Assembly (NCBI GenBank): GCA_003439945.1
Contig: QVRM01004009.1
Location: forward strand, 45,423 to 109,422
DNA: 64,000 nucleotides
Origin: Dermanyssus gallinae
Taxonomy: Eukaryota; Arthropoda; Arachnida; Mesostigmata; Dermanyssidae
Reading direction: 5' to 3'
A model generated the notes under the pieces. That model searched no databases. It saw only the letters and a list, made by a program, of their open reading frames with translations, and was not told the origin of the DNA. Of this stretch, positions 11,301 to 22,423 are shown in pieces. How positions within the stretch are numbered: position 1 is the first letter of the stretch; the number at the start of each line of letters is the position of its first letter. The position numbers were made by a program, and so were the translations under genes.

Positions 11301-11490
11301 TGTTACATGTTGCCATCGTAGACGATATCATTTCGGGACCAATTAAAGCAAGTATATCGAACGTACATCATCCTTCATTGTTTTTTTTCACTTAACCTCA
11401 TGGTTCAGAAAATAACGTTGAGGTGGCCTTCTGTTGCATATCCACAAGCCATACGCCCACAGCGTTTCAAGCAGGGTCTCAGTACAAGGT
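8311..11490. other. No recognisable gene
   Basis: Several open frames of 60-97 codons (for example 8809-9090, 9836-10105, 10165-10458) were read; none has a domain, signal peptide or repeat that I recognise. Confidence 0.45.
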
Positions 11491-11499
11491 GACGGGTCT

Positions 11500-11925
11500 C
11501 TATTTAGCGTGTACTTGAGGTTCCCGTGCATGAGCGCCTATGCTACATGGTATGGCTGTCGGGGAAGGTCTCTCTGGGAGATCATCAACAGTGTCGCCAA
11601 GGCCACTTCTGTACATACGTATAAGGGTACAGGGAAGGGCACGGAGAAGCGTACACTTGAAAACAATAGTGTTATCTGCTACCAATAAGAGTCTCGCATT
11701 GTTGATGCGTCAGGAGGCACGCCTCCAACTGACCGGCCACGTGAGAGCTGTATGTTGCGTAGACACTGAACGAATAGCCTCAATATCGAAGCTCTCACTA
11801 GCCAAGGTCTCCGTCAGGCAGACCGTGTCATACCCGGCAAAGTCGCTTCGCGCAGGAACAACGCACACCGTGACTGACCGAGTGCCCTCGCTGTTCGACT
11901 GACATATCTTTAGTGCTGCTGTCCC
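11500..11925 (-). pseudogene. Possible LINE endonuclease (APE) remnant
   Basis: The minus-strand frame near 11830-11800 reads YDTVCLTETLASESFDIE. The pattern YD-(I/V)-x-LTETW is the conserved core of the APE-type endonuclease of LINEs. Adjacent translation is poorly conserved and includes a stop after WPVSWRRAS. Only this one motif supports the call. Confidence 0.4.
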
Positions 11926-11929
11926 ACGC

Positions 11930-12005
11930 CGACGTAAAATGAGCCGACGCAGCTGCCGAACTCGTCCACCCAACCAGCTAGCGGGCTGAATGACCGCCAT
12001 AGCCG
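11930..12005. repeat. Two-copy repeat R12/R19, copy 1
   Basis: AGCCGACGCAGC, ACCAGCTAGC and GGGCTGAATGACC recur in the same order at 19488-19560 (AGCCGACGCAGCC, ACCAGCTAGCCCGCTGAACGG). It is probably part of a SINE head, with a box-B-like GGTTCGT on the minus strand of the second copy. Confidence 0.5.
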
Positions 12006-12224
12006 CAGCTGTTGTTAGCTGCTCTGTGCAATATGGATGGGCGCCCGAGCAAAACTAAAGCACAGTCAGGCCTCTTGGGCCTCAGTGAGTGAGATGTCCT
12101 ATCCGGGCTACGAAATCTATCTATTCTACTCCTACTTGGAAACCCGTGGGTGACCTCTACAGATGTGGACGTAATTTACTTCGTTAAAGCTCTGAGTACT
12201 ATCATGCGCGGGGAGCAACACAAC

Positions 12225-12430
12225 TTACAGGTCGTACATTATTGAGATGTTTTTACAGCAACTGGCTAGTAGGCTGATCCTTCTCAGCGCGAGCCTGCTA
12301 TATGTGAGTCTCGCCTTGGTGTGGCCGCGTAGACAATTTTTCCAAGCTTTGTCAGGGGAAAAAGGTTCTCGGCATAATCGAACCCACTTGTTCTGAGTGT
12401 TGGCTGATGGGAGACTACTATATGCCATCA
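12225..12430 (-). mobile_element. SINE-like repeat S4, copy 2
   Basis: The minus strand shows GATGGCATATAGTAGTC (box-A-like), CAGCCAACACTCAG, then AGTGGGTTCGATTATGCC with a box-B core GGTTCGA. The 3' part CACATATAGCAGGCTCGCGC also occurs in the copy at 1985-2125. A tRNA-derived SINE is the simplest reading. Confidence 0.5.
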
Positions 12431-13430
12431 CGTTGTCTTGATCTTTTTAGCCACCTTTAGAGTGCTCATGCTCGATGTATTACTTTCTCCACACTTTATA
12501 AGACAACGGTGCTTCTCATATTATAAGGTTTAACAGCGTGACCAGCTATCCGTAAACAAACCGAAATGGTTAGCGGCTTGGCTGATGTTTGCTTTTAAGG
12601 CGTAATAATTATAATACAATTGAAATGTATTTAGCAATAATTGACAGCCAGACGAATTACTAAGCATCGTGGTAACCACGTGGTGTCAATTTAATCACAC
12701 GTTAGTATACGGTAACGTCCCATGTCACATTTTCCGGAACATTTGCACACGCATTCGTTGACGTCGCAACATTCGTCTCCCGTACAAATATAGTGACCGT
12801 AACGGTGCCAGGTTACGCGGTACACTATGTGTCTATTTCTTCGCGCTGCTCTTTTCCATAGACCGGTATGAGGCCGGGCTCGTCTGTGTGGTTGGGACAT
12901 GCAAACCATGATATGTTCTTCTCCGAATTTTTCTGTATGATTTCACCACGAATCTGTGGATATTTTGTATAGTGCTAAGTCTTTGACTTTCAGGGGTTTC
13001 GGGATGAGTTCAAGTGCAAGTGTTGTCGTCATTTTCTTTGGCAACCTCAACACTTGTTTATTTGAACACGGTTTAATGTACGTATGCGATTGTCACTGCT
13101 GTTGACTGTAAGGCCGTTAGTGTGACACCAGTTTACAGCTTCCTTTACATATAATTAAAAATGGGCTCGTGAAATGGCCACAACTGAGTCATCAACGTGA
13201 AGTGCGCGTGATGCATTTAGGTCGCGGAGAACTTCGGTTAATTCAGTGATAAGAAACTGAATAGAACTGCGATTTCCAAATACCTTTTACGTAGGATACG
13301 GCAGCGTGTCTTACGTGAACATCGCATTACGCAATGACATCCTGGCAGCAAAAGCTATAAGTTGGAAGAAGAAGCCATACAGATTTACAGACGAATCAAG
13401 GCTCAAGGACTAACTTAGGAGAAAAATAAT
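12431..13430. other. No recognisable gene
   Basis: Nothing recognised. A Cys-rich 72-codon minus frame at 12691-12909 has no neighbours or signal peptide to support it. Confidence 0.45.
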
Positions 13431-14390
13431 AACCCTATCTAGCCCCTAGAATTGCGGATGACCTCATGCACTCCTTGTAAAGGTATGCGAGACAACATGT
13501 ACCAACAGCGTACACCATAGACGAGGAAACATCCCACCTAAATACTGGTGGTCGGAGGAAATCGCGGACAAACGCTAGGGAAAACCGTACAAGATAGTCA
13601 GGGTCAAAATGACAAATATGTCGGTTTCCCTGGTCAAAGAGCAAACCAAGGCGCTCCTTATTAAGCTGTTTCCGATCCACGGGTCTCTTAAAAGCTCTAT
13701 ATATGAGAACATTTCCATACAGGAAAGCGAGAGCGGAATTCCGACAATTCAGCCATATGAGATTCGACGGGTAGCGCACAGACAAAAGACCGGTAAAGCC
13801 CCTGGACAAGACGGGGTTCTTCCAAAACAGTAAAACTTCTTTTTATGGAGCATCCCAAGACAGTAGGCGAACGCCCTAAATATTCTTCTCAAAAGCGGAA
13901 CTCCCCGCTATCTTGGAGGCGAGCCGAAGTTGCCCTCATCCCCAAGGGAGATAGGGGATATCGACCCATATGTCTGCTGGAGAAATAACTCAGACTCTTC
14001 ATTAAGAAATTCAGCTTACTCTAGTGCACACAAAACAACTTCAGTTAGAACCGATCCGTCCTAACTGCAATACATCGTATGCCAAGTAAGGCGGGTCTAC
14101 TACGCAGCTCCACCATACAGGCCAAGCAGCTCCTCGTAGTGGAGAACGCCTTCAACAGATTACCATGTAAGGCCAGACACGCTGACACGAAAAGGTCCCC
14201 TCGTATCAGGTAAAAGCTATGACAACGTCCTCCGACTAACAGGCCCTCCTCAAGGAGTGGATAGAGTGATCTATGCCGACGACCTTGCGATAGTCGTGCA
14301 GGCTAAAACGGCCGACGAGCTTAAACTGAACATGAACACAGCTGTACATCTGACGTCAGGGTGGATAAACGCAGCGGGACTTAGACTTGC
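13430..14390 (+). pseudogene. R1-like LINE reverse transcriptase remnant
   Basis: In shifting frames the plus strand shows TGKAPGQDGV (13790-13820; the fingers motif), LIPKGDRGYRPICLLEK (13935-13985), LTGPPQGVDRVIYADDLAIV (14235-14295; motifs B and C with the catalytic YADD), and LTSGWINAAGLRLA. This order is that of R1/Jockey-type reverse transcriptases that prime cDNA synthesis on nicked target DNA. Between motifs A and B sequence is missing, and at least three frameshifts or stops break it. The copy is cut at about 14390 by repeat F2. Confidence 0.75.
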
Positions 14391-14392
14391 AG

Positions 14393-14705
14393 TAGAACTA
14401 ACACATTCAGGCATTTCATGACGGTCATTTTGGTATTAATTATATATAGCAATGCAAGCCGTAATTGTAGAGTAATTAAGATTTTTTGGCACGCATGTAG
14501 AAATTTGAGTGTATCCATAAATGACCTAAAGTGATTTATTTGATGGATGAGGTAATTCATGCATGCATTCAATCTAGGCATGACCGCCAAGAAAACCTAA
14601 TTATTCCGCATTAACGAATCGGATCATCATAAATTTGGTACTAAAATGATATATGAAATGCCTGAATGTGATAGTTTAGAGCGCTGCGAATGGCCGCAGC
14701 GCGTG
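14393..14705. mobile_element. TIR element F2, copy 3, with both ends
   Basis: The left end ACTAACACATTCAGGCATTTC is mirrored at the right end (GAAATGCCTGAATGTGATAG, about 14656-14675), giving imperfect terminal inverted repeats of at least 45 bases. Related blocks are at 1635-1865 and 35815-36000. No transposase frame is inside. It behaves like a non-autonomous DNA transposon (MITE). Confidence 0.6.
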
Positions 14706-14859
14706 AAGTCTAATAATATAACTTAATTTCGAGCAAATTTTCTTCTAAATCCGCACATCTTCTGGCTGGCGCCATATGTTCAGAAAAAAACAGACTTTTG
14801 TTGGTTGGCAACATGAGGATGCGTTTAGTTTCTGTATAGAAGGATTGGTTGTTTTGCAA

Positions 14860-15001
14860 TTACACATTTTGCGCTCCTATGTCGGGCAATAACACCAGTC
14901 GAGGCAAAAACACAAGGCATTGTCGCCCCTTGCTTCATTGGAAAAAATGTTTTTTTCGCCGATTTGTACTAGACGACAAACTTTGTTGGATGAATTATTG
15001 A

Positions 15002-15003
<2 letters not shown>
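14860..15003 (+). mobile_element. Divergent, partial copy of MITE P
   Basis: CTCCTATGTCGGGCAATAAC and TTCATTGGAAAAAATG match CTCTTATGTCGAGCAAAAAC and TTCCATTGGAAAAAAA in the arm at 34970-35345; GTTGGATGAATTA resembles that arm's inner end. A (TA)n tract follows directly, as in the arms. Confidence 0.5.

Positions 15004-15072
<69 letters not shown>
15004..15072. repeat. (TA)n microsatellite
   Basis: Uninterrupted TA dinucleotide repeat of about 34 units, adjoining the partial MITE P copy. Confidence 0.95.
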
Positions 15073-15077
<5 letters not shown>

Positions 15078-15169
15078 AGATAGAGATGAGGGATCAAAAC
15101 CGATGGAAAGACAAACGACGATTACAAGAGTAGTCCGGTTTCTTCATGCTCCTGACAGTTTAAGCCATT

Positions 15170-15840
15170 TAGAAAATTGCCGACCAATTTTATTCTGCCT
15201 GGGCGCTAGGGCGCTTCACCCCGCCGCCGGCGTCGACACCCACCATCATACGCCAGGCCGTTGGGCGAATACGCCGTATAGCTGGTCCACGCGCTGTCCC
15301 ATCTGCGCCAGCCGACTTCGCGGGGTAAATGGGACACGCACAAACGTCCGACTTGGCCTGCGCGAAATGACCTGTCTTTTTGGCCAAACAGCGCCCAGGA
15401 GGTCTATTGAGTGGCTCGAACGATGAGACGAGCCGCGCCTCCGAGCTTCTGGCGACGAATGGTACCCTGTTTCGTGCACAGCACCTGGCTGTACCCAGCC
15501 ATGCTTTCCGCTCGGTCTAATCTACCCCCAGTCACCCCCACAACGTCGCGCCGACGCACTGCCGATCTCTCTTTTGCTCACCCCCTTTCTCATCTCCACG
15601 TTGCCCTCGCCCACTTATTGCTTGGTGGGCCGACGACGAAAACGATGCTTCTGCCTTCAGCTCCGAACTTCGCCGGCAATGTTAACACGAAGACCGAAAG
15701 CCGGCTAGCCGCCTGCCTGGCAGTTTGCTCCACGTTTGCACCGAACGTAACAATATCTCGCTTGCTGCGCTATCGCTCGCGCCATGGCCGTGTCGGGCAC
15801 GTAAAGCAACGCAACATTAGCGCCACTTGCAGCGGCTGTC
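15170..15840. other. GC- and CpG-rich block of unknown nature
   Basis: Composition differs sharply from the A/T-rich surroundings. Open frames exist on both strands (plus 15103-15426 and 15411-15860; minus 15190-15387, 15246-15479), as expected by chance in GC-rich DNA, and none shows a known domain. It could be a promoter/first-exon region, a repeat or transferred DNA. Confidence 0.3.
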
Positions 15841-16304
15841 AACTGTGGTCGTACTGGTAGTGGCAGTAAGATAGTTGTCTTGGCTCTAGTAGTTGTAAGT
15901 TGTTGCGGCTCGCCTCCATGCCGCGACCTATGGACTATCTCGAAGTTGACTGCTGCTGTTTTAGACGATGGGAGTTGCTACGCAGAACAGAAATTTGTAG
16001 GAGGCCGCTAAATCATAATAACCGTACATGAAGACAGTCTAAAACGACGTCCAAAATAACGTCGTTATTGTTGCCCCAGACGAGGGACATAGGGGCAAGT
16101 AAGCGGCGTGAGACAAAATTTCCCTAGCGCATGTCAAGTTCCGCCTCGAAGGCTACCTAGATGCAAGGCTAGAATTAAAAAAAAATTGATGAGGTTTTTA
16201 GTTCTAGACTATCCTCCGTCCCCAACGGGCTTGGAACTGAACCTGAGGTATATCTTCAATGCACCGAGGTCCGGACATGTTAAGATATCTAGCGTTTCCC
16301 CAAC

Positions 16305-16390
16305 AGTCCTTGTGGCAGCATGGCCGCTGACTCTCAGCGGTATGGCTTATTATCTATTCTCAATGAGCATCGCTCAAATAAATTTCGAAG
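16305..16390 (-). mobile_element. SINE S3 fragment
   Basis: GGCAGCATGGCCGC, GGTATGG and CTCAATGAGCATCGCT occur in the same order in the 3' part of the SINE at 28165-28380. Confidence 0.5.
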
Positions 16391-18490
16391 TCGCAAGGCT
16401 GACGCACTTGGTCAGCTTCGCCCACACATCAACCGCGGAGCAGTCTTTAGCTGAGCAAATTCAATTGTTGGCACCATACGGTCAATTCTAGAGTTCAGGA
16501 ACGTGCATAGCCTTCGCCTAGGTCTTGTTGGTATCGCCGCTTACCCATGTTCATGTGGCACGAACATGGCTGATACTAGGGCTTAAGATTAGGTGTTCAG
16601 TTTGCTTTCTCGTCCAGCATGATGCGCGAGTCTCATTCAAGGTGACACGTTGAGCATTATACACCCCGGTGTTACCCAATGATGAGGATAGAATCACTGA
16701 CTTAATTTTACAGATTCCTTCTATGATGTTGAATCACCTAGCCGTTGCTTTTACTATATTTATTCAGCAGCATTTTACCATACATATAACGGACTTCGGC
16801 AACACAGATTTTGCTTGCATCACATTACGCACGCGGCGCGCTACGCTGCCATCGGCTGCAGGAACATAGCTAGCATAGGTGTGATACTAAGAGCTTTTTT
16901 CATTATCCAAGCAGGCGACTGAAGCTAAACAGCGTAGTTCTTCATTTCGCCCACCAGAAGTAATAAGAGCGATGATGCTGAAAAAGCCTCTTCTCTTAAA
17001 ACTTACTTTAGACGTCTTCACATAAAATCGACCCTCTAAACACCCGCAAACTGTTTAAAAAAAATGTTATTCTTGCATTATTTTGGAAGTCCGCCATTTC
17101 GTCCGCTTTTACAAAGCATGGTTTATAATGGATTAGAGGGTGTTAAATAACTACGGAGCTACTTGGCAGCTTATTGCTGGGCTCTTGTCTGAGATTGAGA
17201 TTCCCTTCACGTCGCCTGTTTTAATTTCGTTCGCGCGCTCTATCGTCTTTGCCACGGAAGACTTCTAGGAAAATCGAAGCTGCTGGTCTAGGGTAATTGA
17301 ATAGGTCAAAATACAGTTCTTTTTTGTGAGGCAAGAGGAACAGAATCTCGAGTCGTGGCCCTTGCAAATCAGGTACCCTCCAAGGCTCCTGTTCAGGACT
17401 ATTAAGTGTACTAACTATTAAATATACACTGACAAACTGACCAACTATATGGAAATATCTGCACTTAATATGCGGTTAAGAAAAATTTAGTATAGCACTA
17501 CTTGAACGGGTAGCTGTATAACCAGATAAGCATTGACAAGCGAAAACATAGGGCCTTAGGTGTTTTCCTTAGTCGTCAAATTAAATTTATTTGGCCTTTA
17601 CAAGGCCTTCGCTATGAAAGGATAAATGTATACACTCGTTTGTACATTGTCCTGATGCTACCCAAAGTAACGTACTGTACTCACATATGGGGTCTGTCCC
17701 AAAACAAGCAGGCTTACGCATTTGTGTGACGAGCCGAATGTACCTTAGTAGTTAAGCCAATCACAAAAAATAGTTTTAAACAAACATGACTATGATGATG
17801 GTGATGACGATAATGATTTGTGTGGCGAGCTGCTCGAATAACGCGCATTTGTTGTGACTTGAATCGTCCTAGATCGATCGACGAAGAGTACTCCAGTGAT
17901 TATGACCTTGAATAAGGATATATTGTATTGGACACAGGGAACAAGACTCCGATGCGTGGTCAGTGCCTCTCTCGAGCTAGGTTCGACCACACGACTTATA
18001 ACATTGGAGTCGCAGGCCGTCTTCCTGCCAGACTGTCTTGCCAATATCACCAATAATTGGAAATGCAGTATTCTGTTTTTTGCCGCCAGTCGGAGTGGCC
18101 ACGACAACAGCTTGCACTTGCAGCTGTATTTCACTGCCGATGTTGTCACGATGCAGATCAAGCAGCCGCCGTCTGTCTATGATGCCGTACCATGTTCACA
18201 CGAGAACAACATAACAAGGCTACCCCCGATTTGTATTTCGTTGCTGTTGTTGTTGTTATTGCTGTTCATATCAGCACCGCCGGGGGTCGTCCCCGCGCAA
18301 CCCGGCCATCTCATCGTCCAACGGCTGCGTCAATAAGATAACGGCCCCGTCTCTCCACACCGCAGCTGCCTAAGTAAGCTTTGTCGTGGTGAGCCCCCGG
18401 TGGGAAGTGAGAAACCTTTCACATTGATAAAACCATTGCCTATGGCACGCGTGACCTAATTAACAGAGAGACAAACACACAAATAAACAC
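16391..18490. other. No recognisable gene
   Basis: A 146-codon plus frame at 17896-18336 overlaps a 123-codon minus frame; it contains a Leu run encoded by GTT-type repeats and has no domain I recognise. Confidence 0.4.
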
Positions 18491-18493
18491 TCT

Positions 18494-18885
18494 CTTCCTC
18501 TCTCTCTCTCTCTCTCTCTGTTACGACAACACGTCTATGCATGCTGGCGGCTAATATTTGGCTAGTGTTACTACTGCAAACAATCAACGGTGCAAACATG
18601 GAAGGACGCAGCGACGTTTTTAGTTATTGTTGTTGCCGTTGTTGTTGTTGTTGTCGTCGTTGTGGCTGTTATTGTTGTTGTTGTCTTTTGTCACCACCTC
18701 GTTAATGTAGGTAGCAACTAAAAACAAGCAAGCAAACAGCCACCTACAACTAACAACGCTAACATAGTTTGCGTCTATCTAGTGTGGTGCGAGCCAACGG
18801 GGAGGACCCGTTGGAGAAGCAATAGTTCTCGCTTTCCTTGCTGTGGTTGTTGTTGTTGTTCTTGTTGTTGCCGTTGTTGTGGTTA
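18494..18885. repeat. Simple repeats: (CT)n and two (GTT)n blocks
   Basis: (CT)n at about 18494-18519; impure GTT/GTC triplet repeats at about 18625-18690 and 18843-18880. Confidence 0.85.
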
Positions 18886-19487
18886 CTGTTGGGGCGCATA
18901 GTTAGACGTTTCGGCATAGGCGGCGCAAAGGTGTAAGAGACAGGGGATTAGATACAAACATAAACATACGGGTGTTGTTTGCATACAGCGACACAGTTAG
19001 TTGGTCGATCCCCTGTGACTATAGGGGCCGACGTTGACCGACGTTCTAGGGTCGCCTTAACGTTCGGGTTTGCCATGCGTGCGTTGTGTGTTGACGTATA
19101 TGCATGCATATGTTTGTGCATATACACATATGTATGTGTACGTTTACCTATACCACGTCTGTATGGTTGCCGGTCGCTTATCGGTAGAAGTGGTGCGACC
19201 TAGTACTGCCACCGTAGAGGCAACGAGCCCCTTCCTTGGCCCCTTCCTCCCCGCCTTTTCTTTGTCTGGGCTCCTTCGTCCAATAAATGCCCATTCTGCT
19301 TGCTCATATGACAACGCACGCCCATAGTGCTGGCTTGTCTCGTCTACGGCGGCTGACGCCTGCAGCACTAATGCGATGCTGCACAGCATCATATAAACGT
19401 GCCAATATTAGAAGGTTTGGGTTCGAATTGTTTTGTTAAAGTTAGCAATACCTTGTATACTATGCAATATGTCACCCCTTTGCGGCC

Positions 19488-19560
19488 GCAAAATCAGCCG
19501 ACGCAGCCACTGAGCGTTGCGACTCCTCACGAACCAGCTAGCCCGCTGAACGGCCTCGAC
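19488..19560. repeat. Two-copy repeat R12/R19, copy 2
   Basis: See copy 1 at 11930-12005. The match includes AGCCGACGCAGCC and ACCAGCTAGCCCGCTGAACGG-like blocks with a slightly longer spacer here. Confidence 0.5.
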
Positions 19561-19587
19561 AAGTCGATAAATGCAGGTGCTGTGGTT

Positions 19588-19803
19588 GGCCGCATGAAGT
19601 ATTAAAAAAATCCTTTCGGGGCTGACTCTCAGCCAAGATTTAACGTCCATGGAACTGCTTTGCACATTGCTTCACAGACGGACCGCCATAAATACAAATG
19701 TGCAACGGTGGGGCTTAAACCCGCGCACCTATCTAGTGTCTCCTCCGGTCACGAGGCGTAGACGCATGCCACTACGCCACCGAGCTCGGCCGCATAAAGT
19801 ATT
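19588..19803 (-). mobile_element. tRNA-derived SINE S1 with target-site duplication
   Basis: Minus strand: the head GAGCTCGGTGGCGTAGTGGC has a Pol III box A (TGGCGTAGTGGC); GCGCGGGTTTAAGCCCC is box B about 60 bases on; the tail ends in a block containing GGACGTTAAATC and GCTGAGAGTCAGCC. The 16-base flanks GGCCGCATGAAGTATT (19588-19603) and GGCCGCATAAAGTATT (19788-19803) differ at one base and are the target-site duplication, so the insert is 19604-19787. SINEs are transcribed by Pol III and moved by LINE proteins. Confidence 0.85.
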
Positions 19804-20229
19804 GATAGACAGACACCAGACGAAGATAGGACAGTAGGTCTGCGAGATCTCGTCGCTCCATGAGGCGGATAGAGGCGGAGAGGGAAATTCGTGGATAACA
19901 TTTTTTTCGAACCATAACGCGCTTTAGGCCAGTTGTTGCATTTTTTGTTTTTGCTTTGGGCCGGATGTGGAGCAATTTGCAGCGCTACTTAAGCGCAGTA
20001 CGAGCGTTTCCCGCCGGGCCACTTATCTTGCCTTTAAGACTGCTTAACTTTGCACGACGGTTATCGCCTCGGAGATAAATCCTGTAAACCATCTTACTAT
20101 AAACCGAGATTAATTATCCTTAAGGAGTACCACTACCAAGCCTTGGTATCCCAAGAGACTGCCTAGTTTTACGTTCCGAGACAGTAGCTCTTGCTCGGTA
20201 TTAGAAAGGCGCAATGTTCTTACCAGTGA

Positions 20230-21430
20230 CTTACATCGTTAGTCTTTCCCGGGTTGCACATACGTCATAAGGGGAAGTGAGTTCTACCATTGTGGAGTAG
20301 GTATTGCTGAAAGCAGCTATCGTGGCCCGAAGCTGTTGCGCGAGTGGGTAAGTACGCAAGGCGTGCTTAAGGCTGTACTTTTTTGTAGTAGTTGAGTATT
20401 GATTTTGTCCTGTATCCAGGAGGGCCCGGCTGGATTGCTTCCCGTTGCTGGCTCCAGTTACTTTGATTAGTAGTCCCTCCATTCTGATGTTAATTGAGGC
20501 GCATCTTGAATCAAACATTTTTATTTTTAGGTTCTAGATACTTTGTCCAGTAAGAGGACTTGCATGGCTTCTATGAAAGCCGTGTGAACTTGCGCGTGCG
20601 ATGTTGAGCACCATAGGTTTTTGGATCTCGTTGAGGAGCTGGCGTGTTGAAACCCTCGTAGCCGTGTGCTTTGATAAAAGTGCAGAATATAGCATGATAC
20701 TATTTACTAATACATTGACCAGAAGACCAGACAATTCACGACGCCGTCTCAAGCGCCGAGCGTCGATTACTCTTCTGGTACGCGGAAACATTTTTCGCGA
20801 CTCTGCTGAGACTTTGGCAGTTTTGGGGCATAGCGCACATGCGTGTGTTTCAGTGAAAGCTTTATCCGGGATCTTGACTAAGTACTTAAGCATGCGCGTG
20901 GGTGTTACTGGGTGCCCTTTTAGGCGTAAATTTAGACTCTGCGGAGGGCACTTGTTTAAAGACTAGCTTCCGTTTTTTTGTGAATCCATTTCGACACCCA
21001 ACAATCAATGCCAGGCCACTCGCGTAGGCAAAGGAATAAACTTGCGTGTACGTGGAAGCCTAGGTACTCTATTGTAGGTTATATTCTATAGAGTTGGCTA
21101 CAGTACGGACCCTTGTGGGACCTCCGCCTGTGACGTTATGATCCACGTCGTGAGCCAGAGGACACGCCTTTGTTTACATATACTCTATTTATGGCGTCCC
21201 ATGAAAGCGTATTAAACACGTGTGTGACATCTAAAAGGAGAACCGAACAGTGCGACCGACTTGCCCTTGGAACATTTTTCTTGGTTTTAGCTAGGTTTAA
21301 AACTTTACTGATAGTCCAAGTGTCAAGCTTGGAAACCGTGCTGGATTTCCGAGGGCTCCTTCTTGCCTACTTGTTCTGTTGCTTGTCGTCCTTTGATAAT
21401 GTGCTCAGCTGCCTTATATAGGCAGGAAGC
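20230..21430 (-). pseudogene. Decayed R1-type LINE reverse transcriptase
   Basis: Minus-strand pieces follow the R1-clade RT order. From 21240 downward: LLDVTHVFNTLSWDAI (motif A region; element A has LLDVKNAFNTMNWKVI), VTGGGPTRVRTVANSIEYNL (motif B, GVPQGS type, degenerate), then from about 20893: LKYLVKIPDKAFTETH, KTAKVSAESRKMFPRT and a NSIMLYSALLSKH stretch (thumb; A has STALYAAPVWGN). The YADD-bearing part is not recognisable. Multiple frameshifts make it inactive. The 3' end is not defined. Confidence 0.7.
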
Positions 21431-21665
21431 ATACTTATAAGACGGCATGCCGAGGGTCTCCTTGTAATTTATGGGGATTCGGTATAAGGGTCAAACATGC
21501 CGTTTTTCAGAGCTTAGTGTTGTCTACGCAGGTGAGCATTTTTCCACCATGCGTTTAAATACCTCTTGTTGATTATTTAAAGTTATGCGTACTGCTTGCG
21601 GAGAGATCGCAAATGGCCGGTGCTTCTCCTGATCGTTGCGTTCGGCCACGATTCGGATTTACTGG

Positions 21666-21867
21666 ATTGAGATTATGTCTAAGCTGGGCTGACCCTTAGC
21701 CAACATTTAACATCCATGGGTTTGCTTTCGCATTTCGTACCCTATAAATGAGCATTTAATGCCCTATAAATAAGCATTTAATGCCCTATAAATAAGCAAC
21801 GGTGGGAAATCGAACTCGTGCGCCTATGTGTTCCCTCTGATCGCGAGGCGCACGCGAGGATGCACCA
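21666..21867 (-). mobile_element. SINE S1 copy with internal 22-bp tandem repeat
   Basis: Tail block GGGCTGACCCTTAGCC and AACATTTAAC, then box-B-like minus sequence GAGTTCGATTTCCC and a shortened head (GACCTGGTGCATCC). It contains about 2.7 units of a 22-bp repeat CCCTATAAATAAGCATTTAA (21740-21799). Confidence 0.65.
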
Positions 21868-22080
21868 GGTCGACAAGCTGAGGTCTTTAAACTTTTGGGC
21901 TCATCCTCAGCCAAAATTTAACGTCCACGGGACTGCTTTTTGCATTCGTTTTTAGACGGAGCCTTTTAAATACATATGTGCAACGGTGGGGCTCGAACCC
22001 GCGCATTTATGTGTCTCCTCCGGTCACGAGGCGCAAGTAAATGCACCACGCCACCATACTCGGTCGACAAGGTTATGTCT
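21868..22080 (-). mobile_element. SINE S1 copy adjacent to the previous one
   Basis: Same order as at 19604-19787: tail with CAGCCAAAATTTAACGTCCA, box B on the minus strand (GCGGGTTCGAGCCCC), head with GGTGGCGTGGTGC. GGTCGACAAG occurs at 21868-21877 and 22062-22071, with weaker similarity for nine more bases; this may be a duplication or part of the SINE head. Two copies thus sit in tandem in the same orientation. Confidence 0.7.
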
Positions 22081-22084
22081 GAAG

Positions 22085-22270
22085 TTAGGATATTTGCCTC
22101 ACTGAAACTAGTGAAAGTATAGGTGCGCGCAGGCCATTCCCTTTGGATGAAATCTGCGAATTGTTCTTCGGTTAGCTCCTTCTTAAGAAGCCTTGTAATT
22201 GTACAGCTATGAGTCTCTCTAGTATTGCAGGAGGAGAGAGCTCTTGGAGTAGATCGGTATTTACATTGAC
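22085..22270 (-). pseudogene. Unidentified coding-like fragment, cut by element A
   Basis: Minus translation gives SVNVNTDLLQELSPPAILER and, after one frameshift near 22200, KKELTEEQFADFIQREWPAR followed by TYTFTSF. The composition looks like real protein, possibly the N-terminal part of a LINE ORF1, but no motif confirms it. It stops at the duplicated GGACTGTCCCTG where element A inserted. Confidence 0.4.
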
Positions 22271-22423
22271 GGACTGTCCCTGGAAACCAAGCGGCCTCCC
22301 AACGGTACTTGGTAGTGGGAGTGATAAACCCGGAAGAAGAACTAGGGACCACGACCCTGGGGGTGCTCCAAGCTGTCGTGGAAAAAAGCGCTGGGGCTGG
22401 CTGGCGGGGAGAAACCCCCGCTG

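Noticed and set aside
12691..12909. Minus-strand 72-codon frame rich in Cys (ECCDVNECVCKCSGKC), like a small secreted peptide
   Set aside because: No signal peptide, no known Cys spacing, no flanking exon-like support; low-complexity chance is more likely.
15103..15860. Protein-coding gene in the GC-rich block
   Set aside because: Open frames occur on both strands with no recognisable domain; GC-rich DNA yields such frames by chance.
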